A stretch of DNA of 64,000 nucleotides from positions 1 to 64,000 of the forward strand of contig DATLRD010000040.1 of assembly GCA_035534855.1 (NCBI GenBank). Direction: 5' to 3'. The notes under the pieces are model-generated. The model was not told where the DNA came from and did not search any database. It worked only from the letters and a program-made list of their open reading frames with translations. Made by a program: the position numbers and the translations under genes. Positions 25,922 to 34,181 of the stretch are shown piece by piece (the stretch's first letter is position 1; every line of letters begins with the position of its first letter). This DNA comes from DATARH01 sp035534855. GTDB lineage: Bacteria > Pseudomonadota > Alphaproteobacteria > ATCC43930 > CGMCC-115725.

Positions 25922-26490
25922 CCCGCCGCGACGCCGGCTTTACGCTGATCGAGATGGTGGTGGCGCTCGCGCTCTCCGGGCTGGTGAGCCTGCTGCTGCT
26001 GCAGGGGTTGCGCCTCACCGTATCCGGCACCGAGCGGCTGTCGCGCCATGCCGACCGGCTGGACGACCAGACCAGCGTCGAGACGCTGCTGCGCCGGCTG
26101 CTCGAAACGGCGACAAACGGCGCCGGCCGCGACGGCGGGTTTTCCGGCATGCCGGGGCGGCTCAGCTTTCTGACCCTCGCCGAGGATGGCGGCGCCGGTG
26201 TCTACCGCGTCGATCTGGCGCTCGCCGGCACCGGGTCGCGGCAGGAGCTGGTGCTGACCCGCCAGCTGGCGGTGCCGTTCGGCGCGCCGCGGCGCCAGCG
26301 CAGCGTGCTGGCGCGCGATGTCCGCGGGTTCAGCCTCAGCTATTTCGGCGCCGCCGGTCCGGCCGACCGGCCGCGCTGGCACCGGCGCTGGACCGGGCTT
26401 GCCAATCCGCCGCTTCTGGTGCGCATCGTGCTCGACGCCGATGGCGCGGCGCGCCCGGCGATGGTGATCCGGCTGTGGGGCGCCGGCTGA
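25918..26490 (+). CDS. gspJ: Minor pseudopilin GspJ
   Basis: 190 residues; leader TRRDAG, cleavage site and helix FTLIEMVVALALSGLVSLLLLQG, then long beta-rich domain (GMPGRLSFLTLAEDGG, GSRQELVLTRQLAVPFG, VRGFSLSYFGA). Length and order after gspI identify GspJ. ATG overlaps the gspI stop (ATGA). Followed by gspK after 1 nt. Confidence 0.9.
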   Translation: MTRRDAGFTLIEMVVALALSGLVSLLLLQGLRLTVSGTERLSRHADRLDDQTSVETLLRRLLETATNGAGRDGGFSGMPGRLSFLTLAEDGGAGVYRVDLALAGTGSRQELVLTRQLAVPFGAPRRQRSVLARDVRGFSLSYFGAAGPADRPRWHRRWTGLANPPLLVRIVLDADGAARPAMVIRLWGAG

Positions 26491-26491
26491 G

Positions 26492-27400
26492 ATGGAACGG
26501 GCGGTCGCCGCTCGCAACGCAGAGCGCGGCTCGGTCGCGATCCTCGCGCTGTGGGGCGCGGCGCTGATCGGCATATTGCTGCTTGCCGCCGGGTTCTCGT
26601 CGCGCAGCGAGCTGCTGATCGCGCGCAACACGCTGGCCTTGACCCGCGCCCGGCTCGCTGCCGAGGCCGGTACCCAGCTGGGTCTCGTGCGGCTGCTGCG
26701 CCGCCACCGCGACCCCGCGGTAATGTTCGACGGCACGCCGGCGGTGTGGCGCGATGGCGGCGCCACGGTCCGCATCGCGATCGCCGACGAGGCCGGCAAG
26801 CTCGACATCAACGAGGCGCCGGCCGCGCTGCTGACCGGGCTGTTGGTCGCGGTCGGCGAGCCGCGCGATTCGGCGCTGCTGCTCGCCTGCAACATCGTCG
26901 ACCGCCGCGGCGGCGTTGACCCGGCGTGCCCGGAAGGCGCCGGCGGCAACCGGCCGCACCGCTTTGCCGCGCCCGAGGAACTGGCGCAGCTGCCCGGGTT
27001 TGGCGACGCGCTCTACAACCGCATCGCCGATTGCGTGACCGTCGCGACCGGCGCCTCGGCGATCGACCCGTCGGTCGCGCCGCGCGCGGTGCTGCTGGCA
27101 CTGCCCGGCGCCAGCGAAAGCCTGGTCGATTCCTATTTGGCGCGCCGCGCGACGTGGCACAGCGTGGCCGGCACCGACGATCTGCTCAAGGAGCTGCCGG
27201 CGTCGCCCTACCTGATGGCGAGCCCGCGCCGCGACTTCACGATTTCCGCCATGGCGACGACCGCCGACGGCGCGCGCTTCCGCGCCGATCTGGAGATTCG
27301 CCTCGGCGAGCTGGCGAGCCAGCCCTATCGGGTGCTGGCGTGGCGCGAGCCGCCCGCCGATCGTGGCACGCTGCCGGCCTCCGCGCGCCGCACCCCGTGA
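26492..27400 (+). CDS. gspK: Minor pseudopilin GspK
   Basis: 302-residue tip pseudopilin. The N-terminal helix RGSVAILALWGAALIGILLL lacks the Glu at +5, as GspK proteins do. The helical insertion domain follows with DEAGKLDINEAPAALLTGLL, the hallmark of the family, and FAAPEELAQLPGFGDALYNRI. Two cysteine-containing loops (LACNIVDRR, VDPACPEGAG) may be disulphide-bonded. Starts one base after gspJ. Confidence 0.93.
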   Translation: MERAVAARNAERGSVAILALWGAALIGILLLAAGFSSRSELLIARNTLALTRARLAAEAGTQLGLVRLLRRHRDPAVMFDGTPAVWRDGGATVRIAIADEAGKLDINEAPAALLTGLLVAVGEPRDSALLLACNIVDRRGGVDPACPEGAGGNRPHRFAAPEELAQLPGFGDALYNRIADCVTVATGASAIDPSVAPRAVLLALPGASESLVDSYLARRATWHSVAGTDDLLKELPASPYLMASPRRDFTISAMATTADGARFRADLEIRLGELASQPYRVLAWREPPADRGTLPASARRTP

Positions 27401-27457
27401 CCCGATTTCGCCGCTGGCGGATTTCCTTTAGGCTTTGCGTTCTCCGATGAATGCGCC

Positions 27458-28558
27458 GTGCCGATCATGAGCATCGCCGCCGAGCCTCGGCAAAAGGCTG
27501 CGCGCGCCCGTGCCTGGGCCGGGCGCGCGGTCGCGTGGTGGCTCGGCGAACTGACCGCGCTGCAACGCGACGCGGCGCGGGCGCTCGGCGCCGGCGAGCG
27601 CAGCGCGGTCACGATCGAGGCCGGCGAGCGCTATTGGACCGTGCGCTACCGCCAGCGCGTGACCGGGCAGATCGATCGCCGCGCGCTCGACGACGTCGCG
27701 TCGGCCACGGCCCTGGCCGACGCGGTGCCGGCGGCGTTGCGCGGCCGTCCCGTGCAGGTCGAGATCCCGCCCGAGCGCGTGCTGAGCAAGACCGTGACCT
27801 TCCCGGCCGGGGCCCGGGGCGAGCTCGACCGCATCCTCGATTTCGAGGTCGCCCGGCATTTCCCGTTTCCTGCGGCGCGGGTGTTCTATCGCCACCGGGT
27901 CGTGCGGCAGGACCGCGCGTCGAGCCTCGCGCCGATCGCGGTCGAGATCGTCGCGGTGCCGCGTGAGGTCGTCGCCGCGATCCGCGCCGACATCGCCGCC
28001 GCCGGGCTGCGCCCCGGCGCCGTCGCGCTGATCGACGGCGGGGGCGGCGAGCCGCTGTGGCTGGCCGCCGAGGCGCTGGGGCGCGCGCGCCCGGCGCACG
28101 CCGTGCCGCCGATGCTGGTCGGCGCGGTCGGCGTGCTGGCCGTGGCAGCGGCGCTGACGTGGCCGCTCGCTCAGCACTGGCGCCTGGCGACGCTCGACCG
28201 CGAATTGGCGGCGCTGAAGCCGCACGCCGAGGCGGTGTTGCAGCGCCGCGAGCAGATCCGCGGCGAGACCCAGCGGGTCGACGCGCTGATCCGCCTGCGC
28301 TCGGCGCGGCCGCCGTTGGTCGGCGTGCTCGACCTGCTGACCGGCGCGGTGCCGGACGGCTCGTGGCTGCTGTCGCTGTCGGTTTCCGGCCGCCAGCTGG
28401 TGATCGACGGGCTGTCGCCGTCGGCGGCGACGATCGCGCTGGCCTTGCAGCATAGCGGCGCGTTCGGCGCGATTGATTTCCGGGCGCCGATCACCCGCGA
28501 AACCGGCGGGCTCGAGCATTTTCAGATTGGCGCCACGATCGGCAAGGGCAAGAAATGA
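27458..28558 (+). CDS. gspL: Type II secretion assembly protein GspL-like (PilM/PilN-like fusion)
   Basis: 366-residue inner-membrane protein. Residues 1-215 form an actin-like cytosolic domain (RSAVTIEAGERYWTVRYRQR, VQVEIPPERVLSKTVTFP, LDRILDFEVARHFPFPAARVFY), then a single membrane helix near 225-245 (PPMLVGAVGVLAVAAALTWPL), a short coiled coil and a periplasmic ferredoxin-like domain (GVLDLLTGAVPDGSWLLSLSVSGRQLVIDGLSP) typical of Fims/PilN. This organisation equals GspL. Start GTG 27458 or ATG 27467. Gap of 57 nt after gspK; stop overlaps gspM. Confidence 0.85.
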   Translation: MPIMSIAAEPRQKAARARAWAGRAVAWWLGELTALQRDAARALGAGERSAVTIEAGERYWTVRYRQRVTGQIDRRALDDVASATALADAVPAALRGRPVQVEIPPERVLSKTVTFPAGARGELDRILDFEVARHFPFPAARVFYRHRVVRQDRASSLAPIAVEIVAVPREVVAAIRADIAAAGLRPGAVALIDGGGGEPLWLAAEALGRARPAHAVPPMLVGAVGVLAVAAALTWPLAQHWRLATLDRELAALKPHAEAVLQRREQIRGETQRVDALIRLRSARPPLVGVLDLLTGAVPDGSWLLSLSVSGRQLVIDGLSPSAATIALALQHSGAFGAIDFRAPITRETGGLEHFQIGATIGKGKK

Positions 28559-29100
28559 CCGTGTCCGAGCGCGCGATCGTCAACCGCGCCGGCGCCGTGG
28601 CGATCCTCGTGGTGCTGCTGGGGGCGCTGTGGTTCGGGCCGATCGACCTCTATCGCGGGCAGCTTGCCACGGGCGATCGGCGCATCGCGGCTGAAACCGC
28701 GCTGTTGCAACGCTACCGCGCGCTGGCCGCGCCGGGCCGTCCGGTTGAGGCGGCGCCGGCCGATTTGTCGCTGCTGCTGCCCGACGTGCCGGAGGCGCAG
28801 GCCGCCGCGCTGCTGCAGGAGACGATCAAGAGCGCTGCGGCGGGCGCGCAGATCGCGATCCGCGGGATGCAGGTGCTGCACCCGCAGGCCGATGCCGGTG
28901 CGGTGCGGATCGGCATTCGGGTCAGCGCGACCGGCGACATCGCCAGTCTCGGCCGGCTGCTCTACGCGATCGAGGCGGCGCGCCCGCTGCTCTACCCCGA
29001 CAATCTGCAGATCCAGGCGCGGCCGCCGGTTTCGGAAATCGGTGCCATGCCGCTCGAAATCCAGTTCGACGTGACCGGGTTCAAGGCCGGCGGGGCGTGA
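28555..29100 (+). CDS. gspM: Type II secretion protein GspM
   Basis: 181 residues: one N-terminal membrane helix (GAVAILVVLLGALWFGPIDLY), a short coiled region, and a periplasmic ferredoxin-like domain (AQIAIRGMQVLHPQADAGAVRIGIRVSATGDIASLGRLL split over the usual strands). It matches the GspM-b class. ATG overlaps the gspL stop (ATGA). Partner of GspL in known machines. Confidence 0.85.
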   Translation: MTVSERAIVNRAGAVAILVVLLGALWFGPIDLYRGQLATGDRRIAAETALLQRYRALAAPGRPVEAAPADLSLLLPDVPEAQAAALLQETIKSAAAGAQIAIRGMQVLHPQADAGAVRIGIRVSATGDIASLGRLLYAIEAARPLLYPDNLQIQARPPVSEIGAMPLEIQFDVTGFKAGGA

Positions 29101-29101
29101 G

Positions 29102-29554
29102 ATGACCGTGCCGGCGCTGCGTCTCAACCATGCACTGCTGGCGGTGGCAGGGCTGCTGGCGCTGCTGGCGGTGTGGCCGCTGTTGCCCGCGCGCGAGCCG
29201 CCGCCGCTGCGCTCGGCGCCGCCGCCGGCGCCGCCGGTGCTGGCGAGCCTGCCGCCGGCCGCGCAATTTGCCGCGGTGGCCGCGCGGCCGCTGTTTTCGC
29301 CGTCGCGCCGCCCGCCGGCGGGGCCTGCGCCGACCGTCACCGGCGGGGGCATCGAACAGCACTATCGCCTGATCGGGGTGGTCACCGTAGGCCACGAGCG
29401 GCGGGCGCTGCTGCTCGAAGGCACGCGACGCTTTGAGGTCGCCGTCGGTGGCCGGCTCGACGGGTTCACCGTGTCGCGCATCGATCACGCCCGTGTCGTG
29501 CTGGCTTCGCCAGCCGGCCAGGTGGTGCTGCCGCTGCGGCAGACGGCAAAATAG
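29102..29554 (+). CDS. GspC/GspN-like type II secretion protein
   Basis: 150-residue protein with an N-terminal membrane helix (LAVAGLLALLAVWPLL), a Pro-rich stretch (residues 28-50) and a small beta domain: FAAVAARPLFSPSRRPP, then EQHYRLIGVVTVGHERRALLLEG, VAVGGRLDGFTVSRIDHARVVL. This is the homology-region domain of GspC, which contacts the secretin N0 domain, but no PDZ domain follows; XpsN/GspN-like proteins have the same layout. Starts 1 nt after gspM and ends the secretion operon. It probably links the inner platform to GspD. Confidence 0.72.
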   Translation: MTVPALRLNHALLAVAGLLALLAVWPLLPAREPPPLRSAPPPAPPVLASLPPAAQFAAVAARPLFSPSRRPPAGPAPTVTGGGIEQHYRLIGVVTVGHERRALLLEGTRRFEVAVGGRLDGFTVSRIDHARVVLASPAGQVVLPLRQTAK

Positions 29555-29560
29555 CCGCGC

Positions 29561-29592
29561 TTACGGGATGCTCGCCTTACGGGATGCTCGCC
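29561..29592. repeat. 16-bp tandem duplication at the 3' end of the DUF882 gene
   Basis: TTACGGGATGCTCGCC occurs twice head to tail (29561-29576 and 29577-29592). The second copy encodes the last residues and stop of the minus-strand DUF882 gene, so the first copy repeats the stop just downstream. Probably a slippage event with no effect on the protein. Confidence 0.85.
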
Positions 29593-30284
29593 TTGGCGGC
29601 TGCGCGGGCGATCAGCCGGTGCATCGCCAGCCGCTGCGACGTCGACAGCGGCCGGCCGCTGTGCTCGACGACCAGCCGGCCGTCGTCGCCGATGGTCAGC
29701 CCGCCATCGGCGATCAGCTTTTGGACATCGAGCAGCATGCGCTCGAAGCCGCGCCCCTCGAGGTTCCAGTTGCGCACCGGGCCGCTGTCGAGGTGGATGA
29801 AATGCGATTGCGGATACCAGCCGATGCCGCCGCGCCGCATCGCCCGCGCGGTCAGCATCGCGTCTTCGAGCCGGCCCGACAGCGTGAAATCGATCGCCTT
29901 TCCGTACAGGTGCTGGCTGTGCTCGGCGACGCCAAAGGTGGTGCGCGCCAGCATCGCGTTGGTCGCGGGCGTGCGATAGGCCGACAGCACGACCGCCCGC
30001 GTCTCGCCGGCGGCCTCGATCACGGTGGCGAGAAAATCGAGCATCGCCACGTCGATCGGGATCGTCGCGCCGCAATGGAAATCGCGCAGGAATTCGCAGA
30101 GGTCGGCCATCGCCGCGGCGATCGGCCCCTTCGCGTCGCGGTAGGGGCCGGAAAACCTCTCGCCGGTATGCGCGTTGGACAGGTCGAGGCGGCGCGGCAC
30201 CGGCGGCGCGACCGGATCGGCCCGCACCGGAAGCGGCACCGCAGCCAGCGCGGCCGCGGCTAATAGGAACAGGCGACGCTCCAT
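29577..30284 (-). CDS. DUF882 (YcbK-like) exported peptidase-fold protein
   Basis: Periplasmic protein of 235 residues with a signal peptide (RRLFLLAAAALAAVPLPVRA). The catalytic-like domain is of the M15 peptidase fold: VVLSAYRTPATNAML, FGVAEHSQHLYGKAIDF (His and Asp Zn ligands of the SxHxxGxAxD motif) and GIGWYPQSHFIHLDSGPVR with the third His. Such proteins are thought to act on peptidoglycan crosslinks as D,D-carboxypeptidases or lytic-type enzymes. I begin at ATG 30284 because the signal peptide starts there. Convergent with the gsp operon. Confidence 0.85.
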   Translation of the reverse strand: MERRLFLLAAAALAAVPLPVRADPVAPPVPRRLDLSNAHTGERFSGPYRDAKGPIAAAMADLCEFLRDFHCGATIPIDVAMLDFLATVIEAAGETRAVVLSAYRTPATNAMLARTTFGVAEHSQHLYGKAIDFTLSGRLEDAMLTARAMRRGGIGWYPQSHFIHLDSGPVRNWNLEGRGFERMLLDVQKLIADGGLTIGDDGRLVVEHSGRPLSTSQRLAMHRLIARAAAKASIP

Positions 30285-30438
30285 CGTCGCATTAAAGGGC
30301 AAGGGGCGGCCGAGGGAAAGGCTCTCGCGGAACGCCCCGGGCGAAAACAGGGTTACTTCTACGCGCCGGGGGAGCACGCGCCCGGCCAACGCGAGTTAGC
30401 GGCCAACGCGAGGGAACGTTTGCAACGGCCGCGGCTGC

Positions 30439-31128
30439 TCATTGCGTGGCGTCGGTAAGCGCATAGAGATGGATTTCCTCGGGCAGACCACGCAGTTGAT
30501 GGACGCCGCGGTCTTCGAAACCGAGCCCCGATCCGGCGACCAGGTCGCGCACCGTCTTTGATACGAAGGCTTCGCCCGGATGGGCTATCGCCGCAATCCG
30601 CGCCGCGACATGCACGGCAATACCGCTAATTTCGGCGCATTTCAGGTGGATTTCGCCGACATGGACACCGCTGCGCACCGAGATGCCGAGAGAAGCGATC
30701 GCCTTGGCGATTGCCGCGGCGCAGCGAACGGCGCGCGCCGGGCTGTCGAACATGACGAGGAAACCGTCGCCGCGATTGTTGATTTCCCTCCCGCCAAATC
30801 GCTTGACCTGGCGGCGGGTGGCGTCGTCGTGCCGGTCGAGCAAAGCGCGCCAATGCCGATCGCCGATCTCGGCCACCAGTCTGGTCGATCCGACAATGTC
30901 GGTGATCAGAACGGTGACGAGTACCCGGTTGCGATCCAGCTCGGTCGATGAATCCCAGACCAACCGCGGAACCAGCCTGCTCAGCCGCCAGCGCCAGCCA
31001 GGGCAAGCTCTTTCGCTGGGCGCCGATCTGTCGAGGAGTTGCGATTCATGTGCCTGGAGGCGGGCGATTTCCCGGACAGATCGGGCTTCAGCCTCGGCAA
31101 TCCAACGAAGGGGGACGCTGTCACGCAT
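30439..31128 (-). CDS. Class III adenylate/guanylate cyclase
   Basis: Nucleotidyl cyclase making cAMP or cGMP. The catalytic domain runs from VLVTVLITDIVGSTRLVAEIG (first metal Asp) through KRFGGREINNRGDGFLVMFDS (second metal Asp in GDGF) to SGVHVGEI and SGIAVHVAARIAAIA, where the transition-state Arg of NxxxR is kept (the usual Asn is His). No transmembrane segment; the 70 N-terminal residues are basic and helical. I start at ATG 31128, where GGAGG lies 5 nt upstream; the frame is open to an ATG at 31278, adding 50 residues without a ribosome-binding site. Divergent from the winged-helix regulator. Nucleotide preference is not clear. Confidence 0.82.
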   Translation of the reverse strand: MRDSVPLRWIAEAEARSVREIARLQAHESQLLDRSAPSERACPGWRWRLSRLVPRLVWDSSTELDRNRVLVTVLITDIVGSTRLVAEIGDRHWRALLDRHDDATRRQVKRFGGREINNRGDGFLVMFDSPARAVRCAAAIAKAIASLGISVRSGVHVGEIHLKCAEISGIAVHVAARIAAIAHPGEAFVSKTVRDLVAGSGLGFEDRGVHQLRGLPEEIHLYALTDATQ

Positions 31129-31333
31129 AGCAACCTCCACTGCCATGTCGCCACCCGCCTGAGGGTAGGGATGAGCCATTGCCGTCGTCGCTTCGTGATC
31201 CCTGCGCCAGGTGGCGTCGATCGGCGGATGATGGCAGGCAACGTCGACGGAGGCTTGAAGGAGAGGTCGATTTGCCATTAAGAGTCTCTTGTCTTTTTCT
31301 TAACGATCGCGTTGGACGGCCCGGGAGGCGCCA

Positions 31334-32917
31334 GTGCGGTACGATTTCGAACAATATTCACTTGACGTTGAGCGCCATGAGTTGCGCCGGGCTGGCGCGC
31401 AGATCGCTATCGAACCGCAGGTTTTCGACCTTATTGTCTATCTCCTGCGAAACCGCGAGCGGGTGGTCAGCCGGGATGAGTTGATCGTCGGGATCTGGGG
31501 CGGTCGGATCGTGTCCGATTCTGCGGTGACGACGCGGATCAACGCGGCGCGCCGGGCGCTCGGCGACACGGGCGCGGCGCAAACAGTGATACGAACGGTA
31601 CCGCGCAAAGGCGTGCGGTTCATCGCAGACGTGCGGGAAGGCGGGGCGCCACCAGCGCCGTGGCTTCAGCAGCCTGAGAACGGTGAAGCGCCGCCGCCGC
31701 TCGCGAAGCCGGCTATCCTGGTCTTGCCGTTCCGCACCGCGAGCGGCGATGAGACCAAGGATTATTTTGCCGATGCAGTGACGAGCGATCTCACGGTCGA
31801 TCTGTCGCGACTGCAGGACATTGCGGTGATCTCGGCCGCTACTGCCCTCAGCTACAAGGGCGAGACGATCGACACCCGCCGGATCGGCCGCGAGCTGGGT
31901 GTTCGCTATCTGGTTGTCGGCACCATCGGGCACAGCGGCAACATGGTGCGGACCAATGTCGAGTTGCTCGATGCTGCCTCGGGCGAGCAGGTCTGGGGCG
32001 ACCGGTTCGAGTACGAATTCGCCGACCTGGCAGGTCTGGAAAACGCGATAACCGGCAGGATCGCCGCGTCCCTGAATGTGCAGCTGGTCAGGGTAGAGGG
32101 GCGGCGCGCCGAACAGGCGCCGCAGCCGGATGCGCTCGATTTCAGGCTGCGCGCGACCAGCCTGTTGTTCAGCTCGATTGCGCCCGAGCACACGCTGACG
32201 ATCCGTCAGCTTCTGCAACGGTCGGCGGAATTGGATTCCCACTCGACCGAGACGTGGGCCCGCTTGGCAGAAATAATTGCTACCGATTACCTCTGCCGGT
32301 GGAACGATACCGGCACAGAACAGCTTCGTGAGGCGGAGGAAGCCGTTCGTAAGGCGCTGTTGATCGACCCGAACCACGCACTGGCGCATGTCGCGCGCGG
32401 GCTCATCGAGCGAGCCTATGGCGAGCATCATCTGGCGCTGGAAGCGTTCACCCGGGCTATCCAACTCGATCGCAATTTCGCGCGTGCCTATGCCCACAAA
32501 GGCAACGAACTCATCCTCATCGGTCGGCCGGCGGAGGCGCCGGCGTTTGTCGAGCAGGCGATCAACCTCAGCCCGAACGATTCATCCATCGGCATGTTCC
32601 AGTGGATCAACGGCCGCGCGTATTTTTTCATGGGGCAGTATCACCAGGCTATTTCCTGGCTTCGGAAATCAATCGCGGCCAGGCCGAACCTCTGGTTCAA
32701 CCGCTTATATCTCGTCAGCGCTTGCGCGCTTGCCGATATGCCGGACGAGGCGGGACGGGCGCTGGCCGCGTTTAATCGCCTGTTTCAGCGCCCGGTTTAT
32801 ACATTGGCTGTCGTCGAAGCGCAGGAAAGCGTGCAGCCGAACGATGACCCAACCGTCGTCGCCGCACGCAAGAAGTTCCACGAGGGGCTGGTCCGCGCCG
32901 GGATGGCCGTCCGATGA
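31334..32917 (+). CDS. CadC-type winged-helix regulator with TolB-like and TPR domains
   Basis: One-piece signalling regulator of 527 residues without a membrane helix. Residues 1-100 are an OmpR/CadC winged helix (LDVERHELRRAGAQIAIEPQVFDLIVYLL, RIVSDSAVTTRINAARRALGD, IRTVPRKGVRFIADV). Residues about 125-250 form the adenylyl-cyclase-associated TolB-like domain (ILVLPFRTASGDETKDYFADAVTSDLTVDLSRL and GVRYLVVGTIGHSGNMVRTNVELLDA). The C-terminal 250 residues are TPR repeats (LLIDPNHALAHVARGLIER, AIQLDRNFARAYAHKGNELILIGR). GTG 31334 has GGGAGG 6 nt upstream. This architecture is commonly found beside class III cyclases, as here; targets are unknown. Confidence 0.88.
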   Translation: MRYDFEQYSLDVERHELRRAGAQIAIEPQVFDLIVYLLRNRERVVSRDELIVGIWGGRIVSDSAVTTRINAARRALGDTGAAQTVIRTVPRKGVRFIADVREGGAPPAPWLQQPENGEAPPPLAKPAILVLPFRTASGDETKDYFADAVTSDLTVDLSRLQDIAVISAATALSYKGETIDTRRIGRELGVRYLVVGTIGHSGNMVRTNVELLDAASGEQVWGDRFEYEFADLAGLENAITGRIAASLNVQLVRVEGRRAEQAPQPDALDFRLRATSLLFSSIAPEHTLTIRQLLQRSAELDSHSTETWARLAEIIATDYLCRWNDTGTEQLREAEEAVRKALLIDPNHALAHVARGLIERAYGEHHLALEAFTRAIQLDRNFARAYAHKGNELILIGRPAEAPAFVEQAINLSPNDSSIGMFQWINGRAYFFMGQYHQAISWLRKSIAARPNLWFNRLYLVSACALADMPDEAGRALAAFNRLFQRPVYTLAVVEAQESVQPNDDPTVVAARKKFHEGLVRAGMAVR

Positions 32918-32954
32918 GGCTTGTCGCCTATTAAGGATACGCTTGTAATATCGT

Positions 32955-32984
32955 TTATACTTGCGCGTAATTTTACAAGTATAA
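32955..32984 (+). promoter_or_regulatory. 9-bp inverted repeat directly upstream of the TPR gene
   Basis: TTATACTTG (32955-32963) and CAAGTATAA (32976-32984) are perfectly complementary with a 12-nt loop, ending 2 nt before the GGAGG (32987-32991) of the next gene. It lies in a strikingly AT-rich 80-bp spacer. It could be an operator for the winged-helix protein upstream, or an RNA hairpin that controls access to the ribosome-binding site. Confidence 0.5.
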
Positions 32985-32998
32985 CTGGAGGAAATACG

Positions 32999-33769
32999 AT
33001 GAGAAGCAGCGACGTTTCCCTCGCCCGTGTAAAAATTCTTTACGAACGAAGCGTTACGCCGCATAGAACGCGCGAGATGCTGGCGCTGCTTAATGAATCC
33101 ACCGCCGAGACTGCAGCATTTATCGCAACCACGGTTCTTTGTGAATACTTGAACCGGTGGCACGATGCGGGGCCGGGGGAGGTGGTAATCGCCGAAGCGG
33201 CGATCACCCAGGCGTTGGCTCACGACCCGCAATTGTTTCTGGCGCATTATGCGCAAGGGTTTCTATGCCGCGCCCGCGGCCAGCACCGGGCCTCGCTTGA
33301 CGCGTTCGACGAAACGATCAAATACGCCCCGAGATTCGCCCGAGCGTACGCCCAGAAGGGCGAAGAACTGGTGTATCTCGGACGCTTTGAGGAGGGGATA
33401 GCCGAGGTTGAGAAGGCGCTGGAGATCAGTCCCCAGAGCGCCGTGCGCGGCTATTTCTGTTGGGTGATTGGGCGCGCCCGGTTTTTTCTGCAGCAGGATG
33501 CCGAGGCGGTTCGCTGGCTTCGGACATCGATCAGGAATTGGCCCGATGTCTGGTACAACCGCGCCTACCAGATCAGTGCTCACGCACTTTCCCGGGAAAC
33601 GCCGGCGGCGCGGCGGGTTTTGCGGTCGTTCGACCGGAAATTTCCCGGCTACACGCTTGCACAAATCATCGAAAACGAAGGCGCAACGCCGGACGATCAT
33701 CCATTGGTCGTTGCCGGGCGAGAGCGCTTTCACGAGGGATTGCGCCGTGCCGAAATGCCATCCGAATAG
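32999..33769 (+). CDS. TPR protein, truncated paralogue of the upstream regulator
   Basis: 256 residues that correspond to only the C-terminal TPR part of the preceding winged-helix protein. Shared blocks include FARAYA-KG-EL--LGR (RFARAYAQKGEELVYLGR), IGRARFFLQQ--A--WLR-SI, W-NRAY--SAHAL and the ending DDHPLVVAGRERFHEGLRRAEM. No DNA-binding or TolB-like domain is present. ATG 32999 follows GGAGG by 7 nt. A domain duplication with loss of the N-terminus is the simplest origin; the product may modulate the full-length regulator by sharing its ligand or partner. AT-rich compared with its surroundings. Confidence 0.75.
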   Translation: MRSSDVSLARVKILYERSVTPHRTREMLALLNESTAETAAFIATTVLCEYLNRWHDAGPGEVVIAEAAITQALAHDPQLFLAHYAQGFLCRARGQHRASLDAFDETIKYAPRFARAYAQKGEELVYLGRFEEGIAEVEKALEISPQSAVRGYFCWVIGRARFFLQQDAEAVRWLRTSIRNWPDVWYNRAYQISAHALSRETPAARRVLRSFDRKFPGYTLAQIIENEGATPDDHPLVVAGRERFHEGLRRAEMPSE

Positions 33770-34181
33770 AAGAGCGATTTCCGACCCGCGGATATGATCA
33801 AATCAATCGACCTCGGATGATCCCCAGGTGTCCTCTTCACGTTGTTCAGGGTCTGAGCTGACGTTTTCTGGTCGAGCGGGGCGTAAGCCGGGTTCCCGGG
33901 CGGGCGCCGCTGAGGCGGTTCAGGATGTGGTGGCTGTTTCCTGCCCACCTGCGCCGTTCAGGGTGACGTCGGTCAATGGCCGGAGTGGACCCGTTCCCGT
34001 CATTTACCGTCGCCGAAGATCGAGTAGTACCCGGTGCGTTGCTGGCCCTTAGCACCGACAAGAAGGGGAAGAAGCTGGAATAATCCTTTAGGGTTCGGGA
34101 GCCCTTTATTCGACGGCCAATACGCCGTGTCGCGTGGCGTACGGGCCGCGCGAAAAAACCGGGCGCGAAGGAGAGACGAGG
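33770..34181. other. Gap without recognisable gene
   Basis: About 410 nt between the TPR gene and the GH15 gene. Short frames exist on both strands but none has a start with ribosome-binding site and a protein-like sequence. The last 30 nt hold the GH15 ribosome-binding region (GAAGGAGAGACGAGG). The stretch is likely degraded or regulatory DNA. Confidence 0.5.
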
